Shown: positions 32,901 to 44,272, counted from the first letter of the stretch. The stretch: 64,000 nucleotides of DNA from Erpobdella octoculata (GCA_963978895.1 OZ022241.1:5754211-5818210); one strand, 5' to 3'. The notes: generated by a model not told the origin, from the sequence alone. Numbers and translations are program-made.

Positions 32901-34034
32901 GCAAGGATGAATTATGTTCAGGACGACCACCATCTTCATCTTCAACTACAGTTATTAAATTGAAAAAAAAATATTATGAAATATTGTACCTTAGAAATTT
33001 GATTAGAAAATATTATTGAAAAAAAATTGATATCTGATTTTAAAAAAAAATGCACACCCTTACAATTACTTTTTCTTTCTTTTCTTGAATTGACAGCTAA
33101 ATCAGCCTCGTGAAATCCCTTTCAATATTAGGAAAGAAAATTTTAAGTACATTGAGCATACTAATTACAGATGACAAATAATTGACTTAAAAGTATATAC
33201 GCTAATACAACTAATTTTATTTGATTAAAGTTAATTTTTACAAAATAACCAATTAAATATTAATCATATTTACTTCAAACTCTTCTTCGTCGCTCTGACC
33301 GAAAATGTCATTAATCATTTCTTCAGCCCTACATTGAAATAAAAAAAAGTTGAGTGTAGATTCAAAACTTTAATAAATAACTTAAAAATTTTAGGTCAGC
33401 AAAAATAATTACTAATATGTTTCGTAAAACAAAAATAGGCATATTACATACCCCTCTTTTTCACTTTCTTCATTGTCACTAGCTTTTCCTTAAAATAAAA
33501 TCATTTATTAATTAATTATAAAATCATTTACTAATTATTGCTTTTATAAATTCAGTAAAAAATATATTAATATATTTAATTAGCTTAAACTTGCCTTAAT
33601 TTAATAAAAAAAGTTAAGAAATAAGATAAGACTTATGAATATTATTAAATTATGTCATAATTATTATGATTAATTAGATAATATATAATATATTTCAGTA
33701 AAAAATATATTAATATATTTAATTAGCTTAAACTTGCCTTAATTTAATAAAAAAAGTTAAGAAATAAGATAAGACTTATGAATATTATTAAATTATGTCA
33801 TAATTATTATGATTAATTAGATAATATATAATTATATAATAATGATGGCCAATGTGGTTAACTTCTGATTTATCAATAATCAATAGACAACTCAAAATAC
33901 AAAATAGAAGTAAATAACTCCACAAACTAATGGACAGACGCTAGCTTGGTACGTTTCATATTTATAATTTATATTTATATTAATATATTACCAGGGACGT
34001 AATCATTGTCTTCAGGATCGGTATCGAAATCCAT
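22353..34034 (-). CDS. IWS1: IWS1 transcription elongation factor
   Basis: Fourteen exons on the minus strand: 34034-33992, 33488-33452, 33328-33274, 33106-33070, 32945-32846, 32591-32444, 24207-24125, 24043-23992, 23806-23729, 23640-23523, 23334-23226, 23121-23074, 22789-22681, 22478-22353. All junctions are GT/AG and in phase, giving 380 codons. The N-terminus is acidic ([14 protein letters not shown]) and carries [14 protein letters not shown], resembling the short motifs by which IWS1 recruits partners. Then come [19 protein letters not shown] and the TFIIS N-terminal-type (TND) helical domain: [62 protein letters not shown]. The C-terminus has [19 protein letters not shown] and ends [12 protein letters not shown], as in animal IWS1. 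IWS1/Spn1 binds SPT6 and elongating RNA polymerase II. Intron six (24,208-32,443) is filled with mobile elements. Confidence 0.95.
23905..23932. repeat. (AT)n microsatellite in IWS1 intron
   Basis: Uninterrupted AT dinucleotides. Confidence 0.9.
24655..25086. repeat. Foldback palindrome, ~200-bp inverted arms
   Basis: The arm at about 24,655-24,858 is the inverse of the arm at 24,868-25,086. Matching words run outward from a short centre (TTATTTTATTACTA): TTTCTCAACG/CGTTGAGAAA, GGGGTTCCGATGATGG against CCATCATCGGAACCCC, GACCGGCCGG on both arms, GTTGCAACG-type words, TTAAACTCTA/TAGAGTTTAA, and AAATTTTCTC/GAGAAAATTT at the tips. Divergence grows toward the tips. It is a long-TIR (foldback) MITE or an inverted duplication. 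IWS1 pre-mRNA would form a long hairpin here. Confidence 0.9.
25150..26464. mobile_element. Non-autonomous hAT element with (ACCCGA)n-rich ends
   Basis: The left end TAGGGATGTCACGGGTA and right end TACCCGTGACATCCCTA are inverted. The 8-bp target duplication TTAATTAT is perfect (25,142-25,149 and 26,465-26,472). Both ends are packed with ACCCGA/CCCGAA words in the same orientation on both sides, so they do not simply mirror. The interior has a ~200-bp block (near 25,455-25,650) repeated at 25,905-26,095 and partly at 25,800-25,890, with the shared word TCACCTTTGCGTAACAAATA. Open frames are chance products of these repeats. It sits in IWS1 intron six. Confidence 0.9.
26473..27139. other. IWS1 intron six, unique-looking part
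   Basis: No coding block, RNA gene or clear repeat was found between the hAT element and the Gypsy element, apart from a short (AT)n at 27,128-27,139. Confidence 0.5.
27140..27346 (+). repeat. 5' LTR of the Gypsy element
   Basis: Begins TTTTATATCTACGG and ends AAAGAACCTGAATA. A TATA-like TTTATATAA is at about 27,154 and AATAAATAAA polyadenylation words are near 27,312-27,321. It appears identical to the copy at 32,209-32,415. Confidence 0.93.
27348..27365 (+). other. Primer-binding site of the Gypsy element
   Basis: TGGTGTCGGAAGCAGGAT starts one base after the LTR. It begins with TGG, the complement of a tRNA 3' CCA. It resembles leucine-tRNA-type primer sites, but the tRNA cannot be named for certain. 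Confidence 0.65.
27376..30174 (+). pseudogene. Gypsy gag-pol, first part (SAP-like domain, Gag, zinc knuckle, protease, RT)
   Basis: The first Met after the primer site (27,376) gives a frame of about 932 codons. Residues ~5-42 look like a SAP nucleic-acid-binding fold ([16 protein letters not shown], then [10 protein letters not shown]). A coiled coil follows with four AAQEENR-type repeats, then a retrotransposon Gag domain, one zinc knuckle [14 protein letters not shown] (~residue 361), and an aspartic protease (IDTGAS, ~450; LLGLDF). Reverse transcriptase has [28 protein letters not shown] and YLDDIIV (~871). Gag and Pol share one frame. The frame breaks just after the RT region, in a run of six T at 30,143-30,148, and stops at 30,174. 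The rest of Pol lies in another frame. Because the LTRs appear identical, an assembly error in the T run is as likely as a real lesion. Confidence 0.88.
30151..32197 (+). pseudogene. Gypsy pol, second part (RT connection, RNase H, integrase)
   Basis: Past the break, the plus-two frame is open from about 30,150 to the stop at 32,195-32,197. It encodes the RT connection ([15 protein letters not shown]), and RNase H ([14 protein letters not shown], then [15 protein letters not shown], then [11 protein letters not shown]). Integrase follows with an HHCC zinc site (GHLGMNKT, then CQKCDTCA) and a DDE core: [38 protein letters not shown]-terminal GPY/F-type segment is visible ([12 protein letters not shown]). 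The ORF ends immediately before the polypurine tract. No envelope gene is present. Confidence 0.9.
32196..32208 (+). other. Polypurine tract of the Gypsy element
   Basis: AAGAAGGGGGTAG directly precedes the 3' LTR and overlaps the pol stop codon. Confidence 0.8.
32209..32415 (+). repeat. 3' LTR of the Gypsy element
   Basis: Appears identical over 207 bp to the 5' LTR. It ends 28 bp from the donor side of IWS1 exon six (32,444-32,591). Confidence 0.93.
33551..33836. repeat. Perfect two-copy tandem duplication, 143-bp unit
   Basis: The AT-rich unit beginning TTCAGTAAAAAATATATT (33,551) repeats from 33,694 with no difference that I can find. It lies in IWS1 intron one. Confidence 0.88.
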
Positions 34035-34715
34035 ATTCTAAGAAGAAATTTAGACGCAAATAAGCCGTCTCAGCGTCAATGAAGCAGTAGTTTAGTAACT
34101 AAACTTTAGTTGCAAGCCACCTACAATCTTTAAAAGAAAGAATTAGAAGTCTTTAAAAATGCATGAACAGTCTGAAAACAAAAACAGCAACCATAGATAA
34201 CTGATAGAATCGTTTTTATTTGACTGGCATTATTTAATAGATGAGAATTTAAATATTTCTGGTGGAATTCAAAAGGTAAAATATTTTTGCACGATGTTTA
34301 AATTTAAGTAAAACTCCGTCTTCGTCTCTCATTTCTTTCCGTCATTGGCTGAAAACCTTCCTTTTCTGTAGTTTGGAAAAGTCGAATCTAAGCTATGCGA
34401 GTAACAAGAGGGGAGACATGGGTAAATGTTTCCCTTACTTTATGTATTCAGTTTAAATTGTATAATATCAGATCAAGTATCCCCTATCTCCCCTACACTC
34501 CTACACTGGTTGTTTCGTCCACTAAGTTTAATGCTACAAGCAGATCTTCAGAGCTTGAGACATTCAGTTCTGTCGCAAGGAAGGGGAGCTGGCGGGATTT
34601 TGTCATTGGCTTCCCGTTGACTGAGGGCCCACAATAACTGGCTTCTAGTTGAGTTTAAAAAACTCCCCTGTCACTTTTTTAAATTTATAACAAACATTAA
34701 AAATAAGTAGGGGAG
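34035..34715. promoter_or_regulatory. 5' flank of IWS1, no other gene seen
   Basis: Upstream of the IWS1 start codon. Contains no coding block or repeat I can support. It presumably holds the IWS1 promoter and any 5' untranslated exon, by position only. Confidence 0.35.
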
Positions 34716-35845
34716 AGTATATAGTACTGAATGGCCACACAACTTTTATTCAAATCAATCATACAAAAAAACTATAAGTGATAGAATTAAAATTTTTTCA
34801 CATAATGAAAGCAAAAACATTTCACTACTAAAAACCGCTTATTAAAAGTTTTCAAATTATAACAATTTTATAAAAAAAAACGATAAATAACGCAACCTCT
34901 CCTAAAATTTCTGGGTGGCCATTCAGTACAACCTGGTAGTACTGAATGGCCACACCCTAGTACTGAATGGCCACTCATGCAATTTTTATTATAGAAGACA
35001 CAATTCTCACCAAATGGTAAGCCAAAATGTTTTATTCCACAGACAAGTCTTTATTAATGTTAATTAAAAAATCATAAAAGCATTTTGTCATTTTATTATA
35101 AAGTTGTAGCCTACAATCCAATATTATATGATGAAAAGTCAAAAGAAAATTTGATAGGCCCATTTCTTCTTTTGGATTTTTAAAGGATTCGATCTCCTAG
35201 TTTCACAACAATTTGATCTAAATCTGCCTCACAAATACCTTTATCCCTAGACTAAAATTTGGCCTCTTCGGTGTCTTTATCTTTGTACAAAAACTTTAAA
35301 AATGCAGCATAAACTTTATCGCCTTTGACTTCCATGATTTTGCCTACAAATAGGTTTTCGAGTCAAAAACATATTCAAAAATACACCAATCCCCTATTTT
35401 TATCTTAGTGTTGTCAAGGGCAAAATGAGCATCTTTACTGGTGGCCATATATGTAGATGTTGATTCCCCGTCAGGCTTGATGTCTGGGAAGCTTTTCGAA
35501 ATCTCTTCTTGCTGTAAGTTTTGATGTTTTTAATTTGGATCTCCTCAAATCTTTTTTTGTTTCTCAGCTGCAGATTTAACTGGCAAGCAAGCTTTCAAAA
35601 CATCTTCTACTGCTCTTTCCATGTTTTCTTGAGACCATCCCCCCTTCAAAGCTGTAGATATACTCGGTTTCTCATTCTGAAACATAACCATAAAAGATTA
35701 TTAAGAAGTCATTCATATGCATATGTCTTGAATATATTAAACAATTTCATTCTATTACATTAAAATTTTGATCAATAAAGAACCTCAACACATTTATGAA
35801 AATTTAAACATTCTGCAATACTGAATGACTATGGGCCATTCAGTA
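34716..35845 (-). mobile_element. Pogo-like DNA transposon remnant
   Basis: Bounded by TAGTACTGAATGGCCAC (34,716-34,732) and its inverse GGGCCATTCAGTACG (35,833-35,847), with more copies of the word in both orientations near 34,915-34,980. On the minus strand at about 35,690-35,570 a degraded frame reads GGWSQENMERAVEDVLK, then PVKSAAEKQ, like the helix-turn-helix start of pogo/Tigger-type transposases. At about 35,440-35,290 another reads IKIGDWCIFEYVFDSKTY, then a frameshift into VGKIMEVKGD-like sequence. The catalytic DDE part is gone. Confidence 0.6.
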
Positions 35846-36060
35846 CGAACCGAGATGTACGAGCATTTTAGTGTGCTACGAGCAGAATAATAATTTTAGA
35901 CATCAAAAATTTAGATTAAAATATTAATCATACATCATCCTACAGGGTAATTTTTAAATTTCACATCTGCTTAACAGCCGTCATAAACATAATTTCTCTC
36001 TCCCGATGGAATATGAAAACAGAACTTTAACCGATATTTTATCATTTCCACACAAACAAT

Positions 36061-37211
36061 CGTTGATATCGAATATCGATGTCGATAATATCGACGATAT
36101 ATTTGGTTTATCGAGATCGATATCGACGATATATTTGGTTTATCGAGATCGATATCGACGATATATTTGGTTTATCGAGATCGATATCGACGATATATTT
36201 GGTTTATCGAGATTGATGATACTTTCTAAACCATTTATCGACGATATTTGTCTTGATAACTTGATATCTGCTTAACCAAATTTAATTTGTAAACTGTTTC
36301 ATCCATAGATATCAAAATATATATCTATGACATTAAATTGCCCTGTCATTTGTTTAAGTCTCTTTTATTGTCACGACTGTGGCGTTTGGTGAATTCGACA
36401 AACTTTTTGAATTTATCACAGAGGAGCGATGATGTTTGAAACTAACAGGATGTCACAAAATGATAATCGTGAAGTACCTACTCCCACTACTGCCGCACTT
36501 AGCGGTCAGTTGGAAAAAGTCAATTCAAACTTTCTCAAAATTCTTGGCCTTCTGGAACAAACCGAACCTTAAAAGTTAAGAAACCGAGGTTATAACAGAT
36601 GCTCTTGACAGCTCTTGGCATATTGCAGAACTCGTATTATGACGTCATCTTCAGAATTAAGATCATTTTGTCATCGGTGGAACTAGCAGCAAAGTTTAAT
36701 GCGTTGTATGACAAGCTGGGAATAAGGCGCAAGCCAAATGCGGAATATGTTCAAAATAGTATGTTGAGGTCTTGATGTGTTGCAGGAAAACCTGAATGGT
36801 AGTTTGAATACACGATACCAACTTTGCATGTAATGAGCTGTTACTGCAAAGAGATTCAACCGAAAAAGCTGGCATTTTGTTTAAGCATTAAAAAAGGCAT
36901 TCTTAGCCAATTTGATAACGTGATGGCAGATGAAAATGCTCAAATTGCGGCAATTGTTTATCTGACATTCAAACTGGGTTGGGTTGATGACACAGCTGAG
37001 AAATCTCCACTGACTAAATTGCTTATTATAATAGCTTATTGAATACAACCTATCTTTGCAAATGTCGGAAATAGCAGAATTGATATCGAATTATCGGGAT
37101 CAAAGGCGATGTTTATTCTGATTTGTTATCGATATCAGCTATACTTTTAAAGTCGCTATCGACACCAATTATTGGCGATACTACTCTTTAAAAGTACCGT
37201 TAACAACCCTG
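36061..37211 (+). mobile_element. hAT element remnant with decayed transposase
   Basis: A perfect 8-bp target duplication CAAACAAT flanks it (36,053-36,060 and 37,212-37,219). The right end reads AACAACCCTG (inverse CAGGGTTGTT), a hAT terminus, while the left terminus CGTTGATATCG seems to have lost the AGGG part. On the plus strand at about 36,900-37,030 a frame reads FDNVMADENAQIAAIVYLTF, then KLGWVDD, matching the hAT transposase block around the FKL-W motif. Upstream frames are broken. Confidence 0.82.
36093..36216. repeat. 32-bp tandem repeat of GATATC/ATCGAT words, 4 copies
   Basis: GACGATATATTTGGTTTATC recurs at 36,093, 36,125, 36,157 and 36,189. It is part of the subterminal region of the hAT remnant. 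Confidence 0.9.
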
Positions 37212-37219
37212 CAAACAAT

Positions 37220-38150
37220 ACAAAATTAAGACAATACCATTGGCGCCCGACTTGACCCCTTCCCAATTGACATCCCTGGATCCACCAGTGTCCTCAATCA
37301 CATGTAGTTTTAATACGTCATTCGTTAATCTTATTTTCATTTCTCGTCTGAGTGTGAAAGCAGAACTCGGGCCGATAAAATTGGATTCTCAAGCAAAATT
37401 ACTCCACCAAACGCTACAATTTCTCATTATTTTCGGAATTCACAAATTATTTTATTATAGTACTGAATGGCCACTGGTCAGACTCATTCTCTTCAGAAAA
37501 GTTGCAACTTTTGCAAATGAACGCCAGGTTCTTGTCTATTTAGACAGAGATTGTAAATAATCTACACATTTGATTCTTTTTCTGCACATACCGAACATCC
37601 CAGTTAACCACTAGTGAAAATATTAAAAAAAGTTGTTAGTCTTGAAATCTACATATTGTTTCCGTGTCCAGCAATTATTTGGATGTAAATTTGCACCTTA
37701 ATATAGATCAGTTTTTGTTGATCAGTCTTATATCCTGTTTTCAATAAATAAAAACCAGCTTCATCACAATTTCACCTGCACTTGTTAACCGACTTCATCC
37801 ATAAAACTCAAGACTCAACAAAACAGGACAGATGCAATTGTCTTCTTCGACAGATACAAACAGTAACTAAAACAACATAAAATAATCCACACAATTATCA
37901 TTATAGACTTACTGTAAATCAGCTGAAAACCATGCCATTCTGTTTTTAGGTCTTTTGCAAATAGAATTTATTTTCATACTTAACAATTAATGCTTGTGAA
38001 ATCCTTCTGAATCAATATTTATCCGACGGTCACTAATTGAAAATTGATTGGCCGTATGCAGCCATTATGTAGTCTATTGTCAAAACATTGTTCTTTTGAC
38101 AACCCGTACTTTACACGACAATGATTTGAAATAAGACCAGATTTCAATTT
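37220..38150. other. No gene seen
   Basis: Intergenic. Holds a lone TAGTACTGAATGGCCACT word at about 37,458-37,475 (the end motif of the pogo-like element). Otherwise no feature is supported. Confidence 0.45.
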
Positions 38151-38156
38151 TTTATT
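38151..38156 (-). terminator. Polyadenylation signal of RPS23
   Basis: AATAAA on the minus strand, 42 nt past the RPS23 stop, fitting the short 3' ends of ribosomal-protein mRNAs. Confidence 0.65.
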
Positions 38157-38197
38157 TTTTCAACACATACACTTCCAACATAACAACAACCATCATC

Positions 38198-39411
<1,214 letters not shown>

Positions 39412-39769
39412 CTGCATTTATATAATTACAGTTATAATTTAAAATGATATTTAAAAGCTTTTAAACTAAATATTTAAACACTGTTTAATCATTTATATCT
39501 TACTCATATTATGTATATTTCAGCTAGAATTTTTTTTCAATATGAAGTGAAAGTTAAAGCAGTTATAGATAAAAGTTTCAGAAATAGATTGGTGGTTCAA
39601 AGCACTTATAGTAAATAACCAAATAAAACACAATCTTAGGTAATTGTCTAATTGTTTCTTAAACGTTAAACAAACGTGACAGAGAAGTGTGATAAGTCTA
39701 GGAACGTAAAATAATGTATTTAGGTGTTTTGTCGTCTAATTGATTAAATTTTTGGCTGTTACACAGGTA

Positions 39770-40382
39770 ATGTCTCGAAAACCCCGAGGTTTATTAATCC
39801 CGAAGTCTGTGACGGGCTAAATAATCGGGCGCCACGGGCGTCCAGCAACAACTTAGTACTAGTTTAAGTATGTTGTAATAAAAACAGTTAATTTAACGAT
39901 CTGAACACGTTCAGTAAACGATTGTGGTTTTTTGTGCGTGCATGTGACGTAGCATGTTGATAACTTCTGCAGGTATAAATAAGTAATGGAAAGCTGTTTT
40001 TTGTGGCAATTGCATAAGGGTAGGCAACGACGTCTGCATTTACGGGGCTTAAATGGTATGTAAAATTGGCTGAAACTTCATGCTTACTTACTCCGAAGGG
40101 ATTTTATACTTACTCCGAAGGGAATTTACACATGCGATTGCTGAGGTTGGGTCGTTACTTAAATATGGTACACTAGCCGGTAGAATAGAATGGCAAGTGT
40201 TACACAATCACATAAATCAAATAAAACACATGCTTTTGTTGATCTCTTAGGCAACATTGTCAGTCAGCCCATTGTTTATCAATAGAATGAGCAGATAATG
40301 GAGAGCAGCCCAGCGCTTGATTTTCATGCTAAATTGGGGATTAACGGACCTCGGGATTTATGAACCTCGGGATTAACGATAT
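39770..40382. mobile_element. Element with inverted CCCGAGGTTTATTAATCCCGA ends (probable MITE)
   Basis: CCCCGAGGTTTATTAATCCC near 39,782-39,802 faces TCGGGATTTATGAACCTCGG near 40,351-40,370, its inverse with few mismatches. The word CTCGGGATTAACG also recurs at the right edge. Outer limits and target duplication are unclear, and there is no coding capacity. It overlaps the region where the first RPS23 exon is expected. Confidence 0.55.
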
Positions 40383-41217
40383 ACAATCGTTACACATATT
40401 GAGCTTTTTTATTTTTTGGCAGTGATACTTTAAAGTTTGTTTGAACCACTACTAAGACTAGGTCCTAGCCTGTACCCCCTTCCCTTACCATTTACCACTA
40501 CTTTACTGACTTTGACTTTACCATTACCATTACCTACCCCTTTGGTACAGTTAGTCAGTCTTAGTGCTACGGTATTGAGTAGAGTTTACAGTTTACGCAC
40601 ATCATTTTATCAATAATAAAACCCAAATATTAATTGCAGCACATTTTAAAATTGCACACAAATAAATAAAGAAAGTCAGCAAACTAAATCTGACCCATGG
40701 GAAACGATAATAAAGCACTTTCGCGGAAAACAGCGAAGAGAGTTTACATAGATAGGTGTATGAAAGTATGAAGTTAGCAACGAATCGGGCAACGATTTCT
40801 ATTTTTCTAATATAATAAAGCTAACGCTAAAATAAGTTTTTCTTCTAATTTTTTTGTTTATTTCACAAAACTGTATGAAAATAATAAACAAAGTCGCCCC
40901 TTAAATCCACCACCGTATCAATCAGTATCAATGCACGCACGTACCCCTCAGGATCATTCAAAAATTGATACGGTAGTATACTTATCTATAGCGTTATAAA
41001 ATTAAACAAAAATGTAAATAAAATTGAACCACTTAAAAACTCAATTTATACAAATCAACGTTTGATTTAATCAAACTTAAAACGCGTAGATTTATTTATG
41101 AAGATTATGAGCGATTGTATTAAAAAAATTGTAGTTTAAATTATCTAAAAATTGATTAAATAAGTACCCAAAGTTAATTGTAAAACAACGTTAAGCAAGC
41201 ACTTTAGAGAAAACATG
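40383..41217. other. No gene seen
   Basis: AT-rich intergenic sequence. The missing RPS23 first exon may be here, but no ATGG-GT donor pair could be chosen with confidence. Confidence 0.35.
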
Positions 41218-41219
41218 TA

Positions 41220-41453
41220 CCGTAAAACGGGGTGACTTTGCCCGTGCGGGTGACTTTGGCCCAAAATAAATCAACCTATATTTTAAAGTACAAATTATAT
41301 TTCTATGAACAATTATGCTAAAAAGGTGTGCATAGTAGTGATGTATGGCGTGACCTAGCGAAAGTTTAAAAAAAAAATTTTTTTAATATATTTTTATGCG
41401 TTTAAAGGCTGGGCCAAAGTCACCCGCACGGGCAAAGTCACCCCGTTTTACGG
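41220..41453. mobile_element. MITE with perfect 44-bp inverted ends
   Basis: CCGTAAAACGGGGTGACTTT through to GACTTTGGCCCA (41,220-41,263) is exactly mirrored at 41,410-41,453. A TA dinucleotide flanks each end (41,218-41,219 and 41,454-41,455), as in Tc1/mariner-type insertions. The ~145-bp interior is AT-rich and non-coding. Perfect ends suggest recent origin. Confidence 0.93.
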
Positions 41454-41455
41454 TA

Positions 41456-42780
41456 TCTCACAAAAATATTAAATTGAATTTGTTGTGTAATATGACACGC
41501 TCCTAACCACAGCATCAGCAACATCCATTAATTATATAACCACGTGAGTGTTCATACGAGGAAACAGGTTTGATTTTAAAAACAGGTTTGAAAATAAAAA
41601 ATATCAAGAAATAAAAAAAAACTCGTTGTGAAATTATTTTAAATTTTCTTCTTCATTTTCCAGCAATATCAAATTAGTTCAAGCATTTAAGTTTAACATT
41701 CTCATTTTCTCTCTCGCTCTCTTTCTCTCTATTTCTCATTCTTCCCATCTCTTTATTTTCAAACATTAACACGCCACTGCAGAAGGACAAGGATGGGGGC
41801 ATAAAATCTGGATCGATAGGCCGCACGAAAAAATTGCAACAGCAATGGCTGCTGAAAAAGAGAAAAGGTGGAGGAGAAAGAGAGAAGAATTAAAAGAGAC
41901 CGAAAAGAAGAGAAACGAGAGAGAGCAAAATTTAAAAATTAGATACTTGAGGTAATTAAATGTTGCTCAAAAAGCCAGAATATATTGTCAAAATCACAAT
42001 AAGTTCTTCCAGTTTCTGTAGATGAAAAACATTACATTTACAAATGCGACCGCGTTTTTGACAGTTTCACAAATTCAACTTGTTGTTTTAGTGTGTATAA
42101 AAAAATTTTGTTTGCTTGAAAAAACTTTTTTTCCCGAAGTTTTGTTTTTGAATGTTTCGCACCTTTCCGACTATTCTTTTTTTGGAATTTGGTCCTTTTT
42201 CGCAGTTCCGCAGCGGTATTTTTTTTATGCAAGTTCAGTATTTTTTACAGCGTTTCACTGATTCTTTATGATTAGTTCCGGTATTTCTACAGTATTACAA
42301 AATCATTCTTTTTAAAAAATGTTAGGGAGGACATTTGCAAAATTTGCAAAATAGGGGCAATGAGCGACCTTGAATTTGAGTGTATAGTTCTGTTCGTTTT
42401 GCGGCACACATTCTGGCCTTCAGCATCTTCATTAAAGCTGACATAGCTGTGCAAGCAAAAAGGCATAATGTCTCTTTCAATTACCTAAAGCAATGATATG
42501 CTAGCCAGGGCCCATTTCCCTCTTAAATGACGGGCGATTCCCCGTTCCCCGCTGCAGATATTTCTGGCGTTTAAAAATGTTCAATAAATATGAGTTTACA
42601 AAATTTTGTTTTCACCTTTGTTTATTCAAGTTTTAATTTTAACGATAAAACCAAATAATAAAATAAAATAACCTTAGTACTTAGAAGTGCTGTGATGACG
42701 GTCATTTCCGGCACGTTAAATTTCATGTGATTGACCGGATGGATTCAACAAGATTGTTATTTTAGTTTGCACTGATTTTA
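41456..42780. other. Mostly empty; short lysine/glutamate-rich frame near 41,790-41,955
   Basis: A plus-strand frame with WIDRPHEKIATAMAAEKEKR followed by a basic/acidic stretch ends at a TAG/TAA near 41,955. It has no start, splice or family support. The rest has no recognisable feature. Confidence 0.3.
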
Positions 42781-43135
42781 TTTCAGTTTAACTGATTTTA
42801 TTTTAGTTTATACTTGTTTTATTTCAGTTTACACTTGTTTTATTTCAGTTTATACTTGTTTTATTTCAGTTTATACTTGTTTTATTTCAGTTAGTACTTG
42901 TTTTATTTCAGCGTATACTTGTTTTATTTCAGTTTATACTTGTTTTATTTCAGTTTATACTTGTTTTATTTCAGTTTCTCCTTAATTTATTTCAGTTTAT
43001 GCTTGTTTTATTTCAGTTAGAACTTGTTTTATTTCAATTTATCCTTGTTTTATTTCAATTTATCCTTGTTTTATTTCAATTTATCCTTGTTTTATTTCAG
43101 TTAGTATACTTGTTTTATTTCAGTTTATACTTGTT
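42781..43135. repeat. 21-bp minisatellite, about 16 copies
   Basis: The unit CAGTTTATACTTGTTTTATTT is repeated from about 42,785 with small variants (TTAGTACTTG, TTTATCCTTG). Each unit contains TTTTATTTCAG, which looks like a polypyrimidine tract plus splice acceptor. Confidence 0.93.
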
Positions 43136-44205
43136 GTATAAGTCATATACAAGTTAACCGTAAAAATTTCGTTTTTTGCAAATTTTTTATTTTTTTGTAC
43201 TTTGTCAGCTTCTAACGTTTTGCAAATCATTTTTTGATGATGATGATAAGTCTATAGAATAGAAAAACATTTGACCATGGTTTTTTAAATACTTGATATA
43301 AGAGTATATATGTGAGGATGAAAAATATTAGAAACTTTCGAATCAATATGGAAACAAACAATTATACAACTTACATATTGTTTTCTTTAAATGAATTAAA
43401 AACGCTGGTTTATTTCACTGAATAATGTTTGTAATGTTTGTAATTTTGATTTTTTTTAAATTTTAAAATTTTATCTTTTATCTCATTTAAATATTTTCCA
43501 ACCGATGTGAAAATTTGATAGAAAGCGTTGTCATTGACGACAATTTAACACAAGTTGATAGGATGACGGAAGTAGGTTGTTTTAAACGTCAAGAGGCCGT
43601 AACGCAAGGCTCAAGCAAGATAACATGGTGAATCTAATATAAAGGATTAAAAAAGATAATTGTGGATGTGTGGATAATTCTGCGTTCGAATTCAAACATT
43701 TAAAACACGTTTTACTTCTTTCTTTCTATTTCTCTTCTCTTCTCCTCTTCCTCTTCCTCTTTCTTTTTTTCTATTTCTTCCTTCTTTCTCCCTGTCTTTC
43801 GTTTCGTTTGTTTGTTTGTTTATTTTTTATCTCTCATTCCCACTCTCTTGTTTTATATGTATATAGATGGCTTGTTGACTTTTTATTTGTTTCTCCCTTT
43901 TCTCTTTCACAACGTGCCCAATTAGAGCCAAGTTCACCAAAGTTTTTTTTAAAGCCAAACCCTTCAATCCAGCATATTCGTTTCTCACTCGTCTACCCTG
44001 CAGCTTGCCAGCCCACTTACTAACACCCCGACACCCGCATCTCCCCCAGCCATTTATCGTCCAACCAAGATTTGTTCATCCACTCAACTGCCGTGCTACA
44101 ATGGCTCTCGTACGGAAGAACTTATTGCACTCCCTCGCCCACTTCTCTGCCGATCCTTAAAAGTGCGTTTCGCCATTTGTTATTAACAGACATCCAACCA
44201 AAGAC
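43136..44205. other. No gene seen; CT-rich patch near 43,715-43,810
   Basis: A low-complexity pyrimidine-rich stretch (TTCTTTCTATTTCTCTTC-like) and a less AT-rich stretch at 43,960-44,160, neither with gene structure. Confidence 0.45.
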
Positions 44206-44213
44206 ACTTACAT

Positions 44214-44272
44214 GCAAACACACGCACACACGCACACACACGCCCACACGCACACACGCACACATACACACG
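44214..44272. repeat. (CACACG)-type microsatellite
   Basis: Irregular CACACG/CACACA repeats. A similar tract lies at about 45,488-45,525. Confidence 0.85.

Noticed and set aside
40480..40530. First exon of RPS23 (ATGG followed by a donor)
   Set aside because: Minus-strand ATG/GTAA pairs exist here, but the phase does not match exon two, and no pyrimidine-rich start is present.
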